Assembly (NCBI GenBank): GCA_955652155.1
Contig: CATPAT010000234.1
Coordinates: forward strand, 1-7,002
Direction: 5' to 3'
From: an uncultured Chthoniobacterales bacterium
GTDB lineage: Bacteria; Verrucomicrobiota; Verrucomicrobiia; Chthoniobacterales; UBA10450
DNA length: 7,002 nt
The position numbers and the translations under genes were made by a program. Every line of letters starts with the position of its first letter. Position 1 is the first letter of the stretch. Below are positions 1 through 5,407 of this stretch, in pieces. The notes beneath the pieces were generated by a model. It saw only the letters and a list, made by a program, of their open reading frames with translations. It was not told where the DNA came from and searched no databases.

Positions 1-276
1 CTTCGCGTGTAATTCGGCCATGCGCCACTGATTCACATATTGACCGCCCCGCATCGTGTCAGCGAAATGCACCTTCCAATTGTCGCGCTCGTCCACATTG
101 GCGAGAGCGGCGGCAATTCCGCCTTCGGCCATCACCGTGTGTGCTTTGCCGAGAAGCGATTTGCAAACAAGCCCGACGCGAACCCCGCCAGCGGAAGCTT
201 CGATGGCCGCGCGTAATCCCGCGCCGCCGGCGCCAATCACGAGCACATCGTGTTCATGCGTCTCGTAGTCAGCCAT
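1..276 (-). CDS. sdhA: Succinate dehydrogenase/fumarate reductase flavoprotein subunit, N-terminal part
   Basis: Only the first 92 codons are present; the gene runs off the left edge. The start is the ATG at 276-274, 3 bp after the stop of the membrane-anchor gene. SdhA is the FAD subunit of complex II: it oxidises succinate to fumarate on the cytoplasmic face and passes electrons to the iron-sulfur subunit. Seen directly: an N-terminal dinucleotide-binding motif VLVIGAGGAGLRAAIEA (residues 11-27, glycines in a GxGxxG pattern) and the segment KAHTVMAEGGIAAAL (44-58). In this family the histidine of the (S/A)HT-(A)-(Q/E)GG block, here His46, carries covalent FAD. The downstream segment FADTMRGGQYVNQ (71-83) also fits the family. 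No strong Shine-Dalgarno precedes the ATG, consistent with translational coupling to the gene upstream. The iron-sulfur subunit gene sdhB is expected beyond the window. Confidence 0.93.
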   Translation of the reverse strand, partial: MADYETHEHDVLVIGAGGAGLRAAIEASAGGVRVGLVCKSLLGKAHTVMAEGGIAAALANVDERDNWKVHFADTMRGGQYVNQWRMAELHAK

Positions 277-279
277 TCG

Positions 280-1062
280 TTAAACGATTCTCAAATCGTG
301 CCAAATTCCCATCGAGCAAAGGCGCACGTAAAGATCGGTAAAGCCGACCCAAAACAAACTCAGCCAGGCCCAAAGCATGTGGCGCTGATTCAAGCAGGTG
401 ACGCAGCGATATGTCTGAAATGAAGATGTCGATCTTGCCAGTTGATCGCGAAAACCGCCGATCAAATGACGGAGCGAGTGACAACCGAAAGTGTAACCGC
501 TGAGGAGAACGACGTTAATCGCGAGAACGATCGTGCCGACGCCGATGCCCAATCGATGGTCGAACCAGAGCGCTTTCCAAACGTCGTAGCTCAGAATCAA
601 AATGAAAATGAGCGCGAGATATAAGAAATAGCGATGCACGTTTTGCATGATGAGCGGAAACGAACGCTCACCGAGGTAGGTTTTGCGAGGTTCACCAACC
701 GTGCAGGCGGGCGGGTCCGCCCAGAACGCTTTGTAATACGCGCCGCGATAGTAATAACAGGTCAGCCGGAATCCGCCCGGCGCCCACAGAATTAAAAGCG
801 CAGGCGAAAAAATCAACCAGGTCGGCCACCAAATTGGCTTCGCTCCAAACCAGCTGTGCGGCGAATTGCCAAAAAGCTCCGGCGAATAAAACGGAGAAAT
901 GTAATTGCCGAAAAAATAATGAGTCCCCTGAAACGCAGCCCAAGTGGAGTAAACAATGAAAGTCGATAATCCGAGAAAGACCAGCAGCGGTTGAAGCCAC
1001 CAAACATCGGCGCGGGTCGTTTCACCGAACGATCGCCGTGGCAACGCTGTGGTTCCGTTCAT
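280..1062 (-). CDS. sdhC: Succinate dehydrogenase membrane-anchor subunit, mycobacterial Sdh1-like type
   Basis: This 260-residue protein is predicted to anchor complex II in the membrane and hand electrons to quinone. It has five hydrophobic segments, at about 23-44, 78-97, 144-166, 171-193 and 227-246. It is not the short cytochrome b556/b558 type. The block RLTCYYYRGAYYKAFWADPP (99-118), the GCHSLRH stretch (193-199) and the C-terminal LNQRHMLWAWLSL (224-236) resemble, from memory, the single long anchor of actinobacterial Sdh1 complexes. Cys194, His195, His199, Cys220, Cys223 and His228 are candidate ligands. The identification leans on the sdhA gene 3 bp downstream. The start is the ATG at 1062-1060, which overlaps the TGA of the persulfide dioxygenase gene (ATGA). 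It is preceded by a good ribosome binding site AAGGAG (1078-1073) with a 10-nt spacer. Whether it binds haem or an iron-sulfur centre cannot be decided from sequence alone. Confidence 0.82.
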   Translation of the reverse strand: MNGTTALPRRSFGETTRADVWWLQPLLVFLGLSTFIVYSTWAAFQGTHYFFGNYISPFYSPELFGNSPHSWFGAKPIWWPTWLIFSPALLILWAPGGFRLTCYYYRGAYYKAFWADPPACTVGEPRKTYLGERSFPLIMQNVHRYFLYLALIFILILSYDVWKALWFDHRLGIGVGTIVLAINVVLLSGYTFGCHSLRHLIGGFRDQLARSTSSFQTYRCVTCLNQRHMLWAWLSLFWVGFTDLYVRLCSMGIWHDLRIV

Positions 1063-2462
1063 TTCCCGTCTGCTCCTTCAACTGGCAGTTTCGCTTTCTT
1101 CCATGCTTCCCAGCTGCCGGGCACGTTCCAGAGATTGTCGAAGCCTTCTTCCTTCAAAATGCTTGCCGCAATACTCGCACGATAACCACTCGCGCAATAA
1201 ACCGCGGTCGGCTTGGCACGATCGAGCTCACCGATGCGCTTGCGCAGTTCCGGCAAAAAAATATGACGCGCGCCCGGGACGTGCCCGTTCTTCCATTCGC
1301 GCGGCGAGCGAACATCGACAATCTGCAGTTCGCCTTTGCGCTTGTTCAGTTCATGCACCGTCATCTGCCTGACTTCCGCCTGTTCCAGGCCCGCCGCGTC
1401 CCACGCTTTCATTCCGCCGACGAGGTAGCCGGCGAATTTCGAGTAACCGGTGCGAATAAAAAGCCTAACGACATCCTCGAGATCGTTTTCGTTTTCGAGC
1501 ACGAGCAAGATCGGCTCGTTCGAAGCCAGCATCCAGCCCGCCCAGATCGAAAGAACCGGCGACCCGCCAATGTTCAACGCGCCGGGAATATGACCGCCGC
1601 CAAACGCGAGCATGGTGCGCGTGTCCACAAGCGTGCCCGCCTTTTTTTGGATCGCTTCCTTGAATGCTTTCGGCGGAAGACCCTGAACGCGCGGGAGGCC
1701 GCCGAGAATCTCCGGCCCTTTCGCGTTCAGTTTTTTCATCACGGGATAGTAGTGCGGCACCGGCGGCGCCGTGTCCTTCGCGTAATCGGTAAAACTTTTT
1801 GCGTCGGGAAACTGGAGGAATTTATTGAACTTCCGTTCGTAGCCGATCGTGCTGCTCAAACGCTCGCCAATATCGGCGCCGCAGGGCGAGCCGGCGCCGT
1901 GGTTCGGATAAATCATTACGTGATCGGGGAGCTTGAGATAAAAATCGCGCAGCGTCTTGAACTGTTGCGCGGCCAACTCTTCGGTTTGATCGGCGCCCAA
2001 CAAATCCGGCCGGCCGGCTGAGGAGACAAAAAGCGAGTCGCCGGTCAGAACGCCCCATGGGGTCTCCGGGTGATCCGCTTCCGCCAGAATGTAAGAGATA
2101 TGTTCGGGCGTATGACCGGGAGTGTGTCGCGCTGTTACCAGCGTCTCGCCAAAGGTAAAACAATCGCCGTCCTGCAGTTTTTCGTGCTCGAACTCGTACT
2201 TCGCGCCGCCCTCGTGGCTTACATAGATGTTGGCGGAATCGAGCCGCGACTGCAGTTCGCGTGAGCCGCTCACGAGATCGGCGTGAATGTGCGTTTCGAA
2301 AATGTGCGTGATCGCAACCTGCGCCTCTCGCGCCATCTCGATGTAGATGTCACAGTCCGGGCGCGGATCGAAAACGGCTGCGACGCCTTCGTCGTCGTCG
2401 CCGAGCAAATAGGAAAGTTCGGCGATGCCTTCCGTCTGAATGGTTTTGAAAACGAGCGACAC
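1059..2462 (-). CDS. Persulfide dioxygenase fused to two rhodanese domains (MBL-rhodanese, CstB/ETHE1-like)
   Basis: The 467-residue protein has three domains. Residues 1 to about 215 form a metallo-beta-lactamase fold of the ETHE1 persulfide dioxygenase group, which oxidises low-molecular-weight persulfides to sulfite with O2 and one Fe(II). The expected iron ligands are His58 (THIHAD), His117 (TPGHTPEH) and Asp142 (TGDSLF), with His188 in YPNHGAG. GRPDL at 150-154 is also typical. The HxHxDH signature reads HIHADL: its last histidine is Leu63, as in many mono-iron members. Two rhodanese domains follow. The first (about 260-360) has ILLVLENEND where the active-site loop should be, so it has no catalytic cysteine. 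The second (about 367-464) has CASGYRAS with Cys423, the sulfur carrier. Active dioxygenase, pseudo-rhodanese, active rhodanese is the order of staphylococcal CstB. I chose the GTG at 2462-2460 because family proteins start one to three residues before the FKTIQTEG-like stretch. No clear ribosome binding site is seen. It is a cytoplasmic protein with no signal peptide. Confidence 0.9.
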   Translation of the reverse strand: MSLVFKTIQTEGIAELSYLLGDDDEGVAAVFDPRPDCDIYIEMAREAQVAITHIFETHIHADLVSGSRELQSRLDSANIYVSHEGGAKYEFEHEKLQDGDCFTFGETLVTARHTPGHTPEHISYILAEADHPETPWGVLTGDSLFVSSAGRPDLLGADQTEELAAQQFKTLRDFYLKLPDHVMIYPNHGAGSPCGADIGERLSSTIGYERKFNKFLQFPDAKSFTDYAKDTAPPVPHYYPVMKKLNAKGPEILGGLPRVQGLPPKAFKEAIQKKAGTLVDTRTMLAFGGGHIPGALNIGGSPVLSIWAGWMLASNEPILLVLENENDLEDVVRLFIRTGYSKFAGYLVGGMKAWDAAGLEQAEVRQMTVHELNKRKGELQIVDVRSPREWKNGHVPGARHIFLPELRKRIGELDRAKPTAVYCASGYRASIAASILKEEGFDNLWNVPGSWEAWKKAKLPVEGADGK

Positions 2463-2516
2463 GCCAAGACTTAACGCGAAGTGTACTCGAAGTTCAACAA
2501 TCACCCTCACCTCAAT

Positions 2517-2535
2517 CCTCTCCCTGAGGGAGAGG
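2517..2535. repeat. Perfect 8-bp hairpin within a REP-like intergenic repeat
   Basis: CCTCTCCC, loop TGA, GGGAGAGG forms a perfect inverted repeat. The preceding bases (ACCCTCACCTCAATCCTC) complete a string that, from memory, resembles a short palindromic repeat common between genes in many bacterial genomes. It lies in the 105-bp gap between the sulfite oxidase stop and the dioxygenase start. It could act as an mRNA processing or stability hairpin between these two cistrons. There is no T-run on the minus-strand side, so it does not look like a strong intrinsic terminator. Confidence 0.7.
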
Positions 2536-2567
2536 CGGACGACGAAGTCGCCTGGTGACGGTTGGAT

Positions 2568-3644
2568 TTAGCGGACTTCGACCGTAATTGGCAACAGATG
2601 GTTGATCATGTAGGTGCCACGATCGGGATCGCGCTCCATCGGTTGCGTTCGGCCTTTGGAATCGGTTGCACGCGCAATAAGCGTCGCTTTCCCCGGCCGG
2701 TTGGGCGTTCTCCAACTAAATTCCCAAAGCCGCCACGTGTTCGGTTTTGATTCGCCGAGCAACTTTGCTTCGTTCCAAGTCGCTCCGTCGTCGCTGCTAA
2801 TTTCGACTTTCTTAATCGCGCCATCACCCGTCCAGGCAGTGCCGTGCACACGCACGTTTGAATTCGCCGGAACAGTTTCGCCTTCGCTCGGCCGCGCGAT
2901 CTCCGCTTTGATCTGCATCTCGGAAATCGGGACAAGCTCGGCGTTGTCCCCTCGCCTTTTCCAAAAGGCGTAGTCGAGCGTTTGATAGTAACCGTTGAAC
3001 GGTTCGTTCGTCACAATGATGCACTGCAACCATTTGATCGACGCCACCGCGTACCAGCCGGGCACAATTGCGCGCACCGGAAAACCATGTTCGGCCGGAA
3101 GATCGACATCGTTCATTTTGTAGGCGAGCAAAACGTTTTTTCTCGCCCTTTCCAACGAAATGCTGCGCGCAAATTTCACTTCGCCAGCCGGACTTTTCGG
3201 ATCTTCGAGCTTCCCGTGGTCGGCGCCTTCTAGAATCACCTCACGCGCGCGCGGTTTAACTCCGGCGCGATCGAGCAAGATCGACAATGGGACACCGGTC
3301 CATTCTGCAGTCCCAACTGCGCCCAATTCCCACTGCACGCCTTTGACTTTCGGCTCGAGAAAATTTCGCTGGTTGCCGGCGCACTCGAGCGTGACGGGAA
3401 TTTTTTCTGATTCCAGGTTGATCAGCTCGTCATAATTTGTTTCAAACGGCCTTTCGACTTCGCCTTCAACCCGCAGTCGCCATTTGCTCTTGTCGATCTT
3501 CGGGATCGGAAAATGTGTCCGGACATAAAACGATTTCGTTGGCGTAATGAAACCGTCGAGCGTCTCAAACGGCATCTCGAGATTGAGCGGATCCTCGCTT
3601 CGGACGATCTTCCCGTCGCGGAGCAGCGTCGACTCCTTCGGCAT
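2568..3644 (-). CDS. Sulfite oxidase-family molybdopterin enzyme, cytoplasmic form
   Basis: This 358-residue protein has the two-domain layout of sulfite oxidases: an oxidoreductase Moco-binding domain (about 25-215) and a C-terminal Ig-like dimerisation domain (about 240-358). Cys88 in VTLECAGNQR is the expected cysteine ligand of molybdenum. FYVRTHFPIP (39-48) and HGFPVRAIVPGWYAVASIKW (186-205) are the usual cofactor and anion-binding segments. The C-terminal domain has VEISSDDGATW (280-290) and the WRLWEFSW strand (304-311). The family oxidises sulfite to sulfate. The N-terminus, MPKESTLLRDGK, has no twin-arginine or Sec signal, and an in-frame TGA 9 bp upstream of the ATG excludes a longer protein. 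The enzyme should therefore stay in the cytoplasm, where the neighbouring dioxygenase would produce sulfite. There is no haem domain, so the electron acceptor is unknown. Other substrates are possible in this family; the sulfite assignment rests on context and motif fit. Confidence 0.9.
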   Translation of the reverse strand: MPKESTLLRDGKIVRSEDPLNLEMPFETLDGFITPTKSFYVRTHFPIPKIDKSKWRLRVEGEVERPFETNYDELINLESEKIPVTLECAGNQRNFLEPKVKGVQWELGAVGTAEWTGVPLSILLDRAGVKPRAREVILEGADHGKLEDPKSPAGEVKFARSISLERARKNVLLAYKMNDVDLPAEHGFPVRAIVPGWYAVASIKWLQCIIVTNEPFNGYYQTLDYAFWKRRGDNAELVPISEMQIKAEIARPSEGETVPANSNVRVHGTAWTGDGAIKKVEISSDDGATWNEAKLLGESKPNTWRLWEFSWRTPNRPGKATLIARATDSKGRTQPMERDPDRGTYMINHLLPITVEVR

Positions 3645-3696
3645 AATGGTTGTTCAACTGAAACGAAACGCTCCGCAACTCCGGACTGATCGATTA

Positions 3697-3882
3697 TTAT
3701 CCGACCCAAAGAGACGCGCCGATCAAAAACAGTCCACCAGCGATGACCGTTGTTCCGGGAAGCGCACAAAGGCTGAACTGGCTGAAGGCCGACGGATCGC
3801 AGCCAAAAACCACTGCTCCCATGATCAGGATTACGATGGAAATAAGCGTTTTCAACACCTGCAAAAGCAGCATCGGCGACAC
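3697..3882 (-). CDS. Small two-helix membrane protein, function unknown
   Basis: I do not recognise this 61-residue protein. It has two hydrophobic segments (about 4-27 and 43-60) joined by a short loop with two cysteines, Cys28 and Cys39, and ends LIGASLWVG. The start used is the GTG at 3882-3880. The ATG at 3873-3871 (Met4) is equally possible, and neither has a clear ribosome binding site. The gene lies 52 bp upstream of the sulfite oxidase-like gene on the same strand, which suggests co-transcription. Its composition is that of a real membrane protein: long runs of I, L, V, A and G, charged residues almost absent from the helices, and no low-complexity artefact. A role linked to the oxidase, such as membrane docking or redox, is speculation. 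Confidence 0.55.
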   Translation of the reverse strand: MSPMLLLQVLKTLISIVILIMGAVVFGCDPSAFSQFSLCALPGTTVIAGGLFLIGASLWVG

Positions 3883-4015
3883 CAGAGTTTCGCTACAAGA
3901 GCGCGATTATTTTGTAGAGGAAACCATTACCGGCTTCGCCTGATAGCGATCCAAAGTGATCGACGCTCGCTAGTTGCAATCAACGAGCGAAAACCTAAAG
4001 TCTGACTTCGTTTCC

Positions 4016-4055
4016 GGGGTCTTAGCTCAGTTGGTAGAGCGCCTCAATGGCATTG
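4016..4055 (+). tRNA. tRNA-Ala(GGC), 5' half only (truncated)
   Basis: The 5' half of a tRNA is clear. The acceptor strand is GGGGTCT (4016-4022), then TA, a D-arm GCTC-AGTTGGTA-GAGC (4025-4040), a G at position 26, an anticodon 5' strand CCTCA (4042-4046) and a loop ATGGCAT with anticodon GGC (4049-4051). GGC reads the alanine codon GCC, and the GGGG start and D-arm fit tRNA-Ala. The 3' strand should read TGAGG but reads TGGTA, so pairing fails after two base pairs. No variable loop, TTCRA T-arm or AGACCCC acceptor strand follows in the right place. This is a broken gene or the 5' half left at a recombination boundary, and it cannot give a functional tRNA as it stands. Confidence 0.78.
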
Positions 4056-4065
4056 GTAACGGGGT

Positions 4066-4157
4066 AAATTATCTCGAATTATCTCAAAGCATCCTGAAGG
4101 TTCTCACCTTCCGTAAGCAGATTTAGGGACGCTGAATTGCGACTCCCAAATTATCTC
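4066..4157. repeat. Three copies of the 10-bp motif (A/G)AATTATCTC
   Basis: AAATTATCTC occurs at 4066-4075, GAATTATCTC follows immediately at 4076-4085, and AAATTATCTC recurs at 4148-4157. All are in the same orientation (read GAGATAATT on the minus strand). The first copy begins 11 bp after the tRNA break. Short spaced direct repeats beside a tRNA attachment point are what arm-type or accessory binding sites of a tyrosine recombinase would look like, but no recombinase gene is in the window, so that is inference. Confidence 0.7.
4096..4111. repeat. Small inverted repeat GAAGG/CCTTC
   Basis: GAAGG (4096-4100), a six-base loop TTCTCA and CCTTC (4107-4111) form a perfect 5-bp stem. It lies between the second and third copies of the 10-bp motif. 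It superficially resembles a tRNA T-arm, but the loop is six bases instead of seven and lacks TTCRA. Confidence 0.45.
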
Positions 4158-4180
4158 AACTGCCCCCAAAAAACGTGGCC

Positions 4181-4206
4181 GGTGGATAAAATCGGTGGAT
4201 AAAATC
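4181..4206. repeat. Perfect 13-bp tandem duplication, unit GGTGGATAAAATC
   Basis: GGTGGATAAAATC occupies 4181-4193 and again 4194-4206 without a mismatch. It lies between the 10-bp motif cluster and the first TGTCAAAAAGG repeat. It may be a replication-slippage duplication or a double binding site. Confidence 0.85.
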
Positions 4207-4238
4207 TGGTCACCCAATTTTTGACCCCAAACTGGCCC

Positions 4239-4262
4239 GATACCTTTTTGACACTCCGCTCA
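4239..4262 (-). repeat. Dispersed repeat, copy 1 (core TGTCAAAAAGGTATC)
   Basis: On the minus strand this reads TGAGCGGAG followed by TGTCAAAAAGGTATC. It matches copies at 4633-4656 and 4716-4740 in the same orientation. A partial fourth copy with only the GGTCAAAAA core lies just downstream of it on the minus strand (4227-4216). Confidence 0.75.
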
Positions 4263-4632
4263 ATGGTCGGATTCATACTGGCCAACAAGCCGCATCGGCA
4301 GCGAATTATCGCGGTGCCCAGCATGAATTGGTCGCGAAACGCGTCCGGAGCCGAAGCGCGGAAGCCATTGCAGGCCCTCTTTACAACCTCGCTATCAGCT
4401 CAATTCTTCCCGTATTTCGCATCGAACGCCGGCCCAACAGGGAAAGCCGTCAGGCAAACCAAATCGTTTTCGAGCTGGCGGAGCTCCTCGTCCGGATTAA
4501 AGCTTCCAATTTCACCCCGGGCACGACCAAAAGCTTTGCCGCTTCCTCTATGCGCGCGAGTCTGTCCCCAAGCATAAACACGAATGAGATGGCACTCGAA
4601 AATACTGATTTCTCCTGGGACGAACCGGGTCC

Positions 4633-4656
4633 GTTCCCTTTTTGACATTCGGCTCA
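4633..4656 (-). repeat. Dispersed repeat, copy 2 (core TGTCAAAAAGGGAAC)
   Basis: On the minus strand this reads TGAGCCGAA followed by TGTCAAAAAGGGAAC. It has the same length and orientation as copy 1, 394 bp away. The left part and the core are conserved, while the last bases differ (GGGAAC against GGTATC). Confidence 0.75.
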
Positions 4657-4715
4657 AATGCCGGGCAAAACCGGACGCGATTTGCTGTTTCCAGCAGGGT
4701 TACGGACCCTCGTTT

Positions 4716-4740
4716 GATACCTTTTTGACAGTGTCGCTCA
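4716..4740 (-). repeat. Dispersed repeat, copy 3 (core TGTCAAAAAGGTATC)
   Basis: On the minus strand this reads TGAGCGACAC followed by TGTCAAAAAGGTATC. It is one base longer than the other two copies, between the conserved TGAGCG and the core. The copy lies 83 bp from copy 2 and about 55 bp beyond the stop of the putative lipoprotein gene, so it marks the right edge of the repeat-rich stretch. Confidence 0.75.
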
Positions 4741-4795
4741 TCAGTGATCGACAATGTGAAACAGGGAACTTGGAAAGCTGTCGAAGGCTAAGATT

Positions 4796-5407
4796 TTATT
4801 GGGGACGAAGAAAGACAAAGCTATCGAGGATTAATTTAAAGGCTGCGTTCGCGGCCTTGGAATCGCGATCGCTTTGAGCGTCCAACCGCTTCAGTTCGTT
4901 CTCGGGCAGATCGAACTTGCGATACGGTTTTCCCTTTCGAACGATTTGAAAATCCCAACAGTAGTCACCGTGTTCGATCATGTATCCCTTTGTCCTGATG
5001 TAACGATTCATGGCTGCATCTTCGCTGGAATACGCATAAGCTCGCTGACCGGCGATGTTACGCCGATCGCGATTTTCGGGCTGACTATTTTGAGGAAGAT
5101 CGCATTCCTCAGTCTTTTTGTTGCGCTTGCGAATGATGATCGCGTCTTCCCAATAAGCTGATTGAGATCGCGGGAGGAGGCGAATAAGAGCACCGTGATC
5201 CGCGACGGAGAGTTTGAAATCGGCCGAATACCGAAAGGCAAATTCGCTTGTGCGGCACTCTGCATTTTTTGATTGCGCGCCGGAACCTGGTGCAGTCGAG
5301 GAAAGCAAAACTGTTTTCTCAATTTTGTTCGCGCAACCCGTTGTCGTGGTCAGCGCGAGCGCAATGCAGATCCACGATGGAAGCTGCCAAAATAAGAAAA
5401 TGTTCAT
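4796..5407 (-). CDS. Putative exported lipoprotein, function unknown
   Basis: This 203-residue protein starts MNIFLFWQLPSWICIALAL and reaches TTTTGCAN, an N-terminal hydrophobic segment followed by a lipobox-like Thr-Thr-Gly-Cys with Cys25 as the likely lipidated residue. The -3 position is Thr rather than Leu, so the lipobox is weak, and an ordinary secreted or membrane-tethered protein is possible. The mature part has three more cysteines (51, 102, 150) and alternating polar and aromatic strands: FAFRYSADFKLSV (56-68), a GQRAYAYSSED block (120-130), GDYCWDFQIVRKG (147-159), and an end AAFKLILDSFVFLRP. That outline recalls small PsbP/DcrB-like folds, but I would not assign a family. I chose the ATG at 5407-5405, preceded by GGGGAAGG, over the in-frame GTG at 5440, which would put a charged stretch before the signal sequence. 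It is transcribed divergently from the coiled-coil protein gene. Confidence 0.72.
   Translation of the reverse strand: MNIFLFWQLPSWICIALALTTTTGCANKIEKTVLLSSTAPGSGAQSKNAECRTSEFAFRYSADFKLSVADHGALIRLLPRSQSAYWEDAIIIRKRNKKTEECDLPQNSQPENRDRRNIAGQRAYAYSSEDAAMNRYIRTKGYMIEHGDYCWDFQIVRKGKPYRKFDLPENELKRLDAQSDRDSKAANAAFKLILDSFVFLRPQ

Larger units (their letters stand above)
4056..4795. other. Non-coding, repeat-rich region, probably remains of mobile DNA
   Basis: I find no credible gene in these 740 bp. The open frames here are short, overlap one another on both strands, and show no recognisable motif, signal peptide or ribosome binding site. The stretch holds the repeats listed separately: three 10-bp motifs (4066-4157), a 13-bp tandem duplication (4181-4206), a hairpin GGTCA/TGACC (4208-4226) and three dispersed copies of a TGTCAAAAAGG-containing repeat. 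It begins exactly where tRNA identity is lost, which suggests that foreign DNA joined there. No integrase or transposase gene is visible. Confidence 0.6.

Noticed and set aside
1038..2021. A 327-codon plus-strand open frame
   Set aside because: It lies antisense to the persulfide dioxygenase, has an Arg/His-rich composition typical of reverse frames in GC-rich genes, and shows no motif.
2463..2510. A 16-residue longer N-terminus of the dioxygenase from GTG 2510
   Set aside because: The extension overlaps the edge of an intergenic repeat and does not match the family N-terminus, which starts just before the FKTIQTEG-like stretch.
3964..3989. Inverted repeat CGCTCG/CGAGCG upstream of the tRNA half as a terminator
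   Set aside because: The stem is only six base pairs with a 14-base loop and no T-run, and no gene on the plus strand ends before it.
3547..4005. A 152-codon plus-strand open frame covering the starts of two minus-strand genes
   Set aside because: It is antisense to the sulfite oxidase-like gene and the small membrane protein gene; composition is low in hydrophobics and rich in Arg, Ser and Gln, with no recognisable domain.
4052..4230. A group I intron inside the tRNA anticodon loop
   Set aside because: Self-splicing introns do occur there, but no tRNA 3' half (TTCRA T-arm with matching acceptor strand) was found downstream. The TGACCCC at 4222-4228 pairs with the acceptor strand except at one base, but has no T-arm before it.
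4221..4657. Several overlapping open frames in the scar region (plus 4221-4577 and 4328-4645, minus 4400-4657)
   Set aside because: They overlap on both strands, lack ribosome binding sites and domains, and contain the dispersed repeats. Only the first residues of the minus frame gave a faint transposase resemblance, too weak to call a pseudogene.
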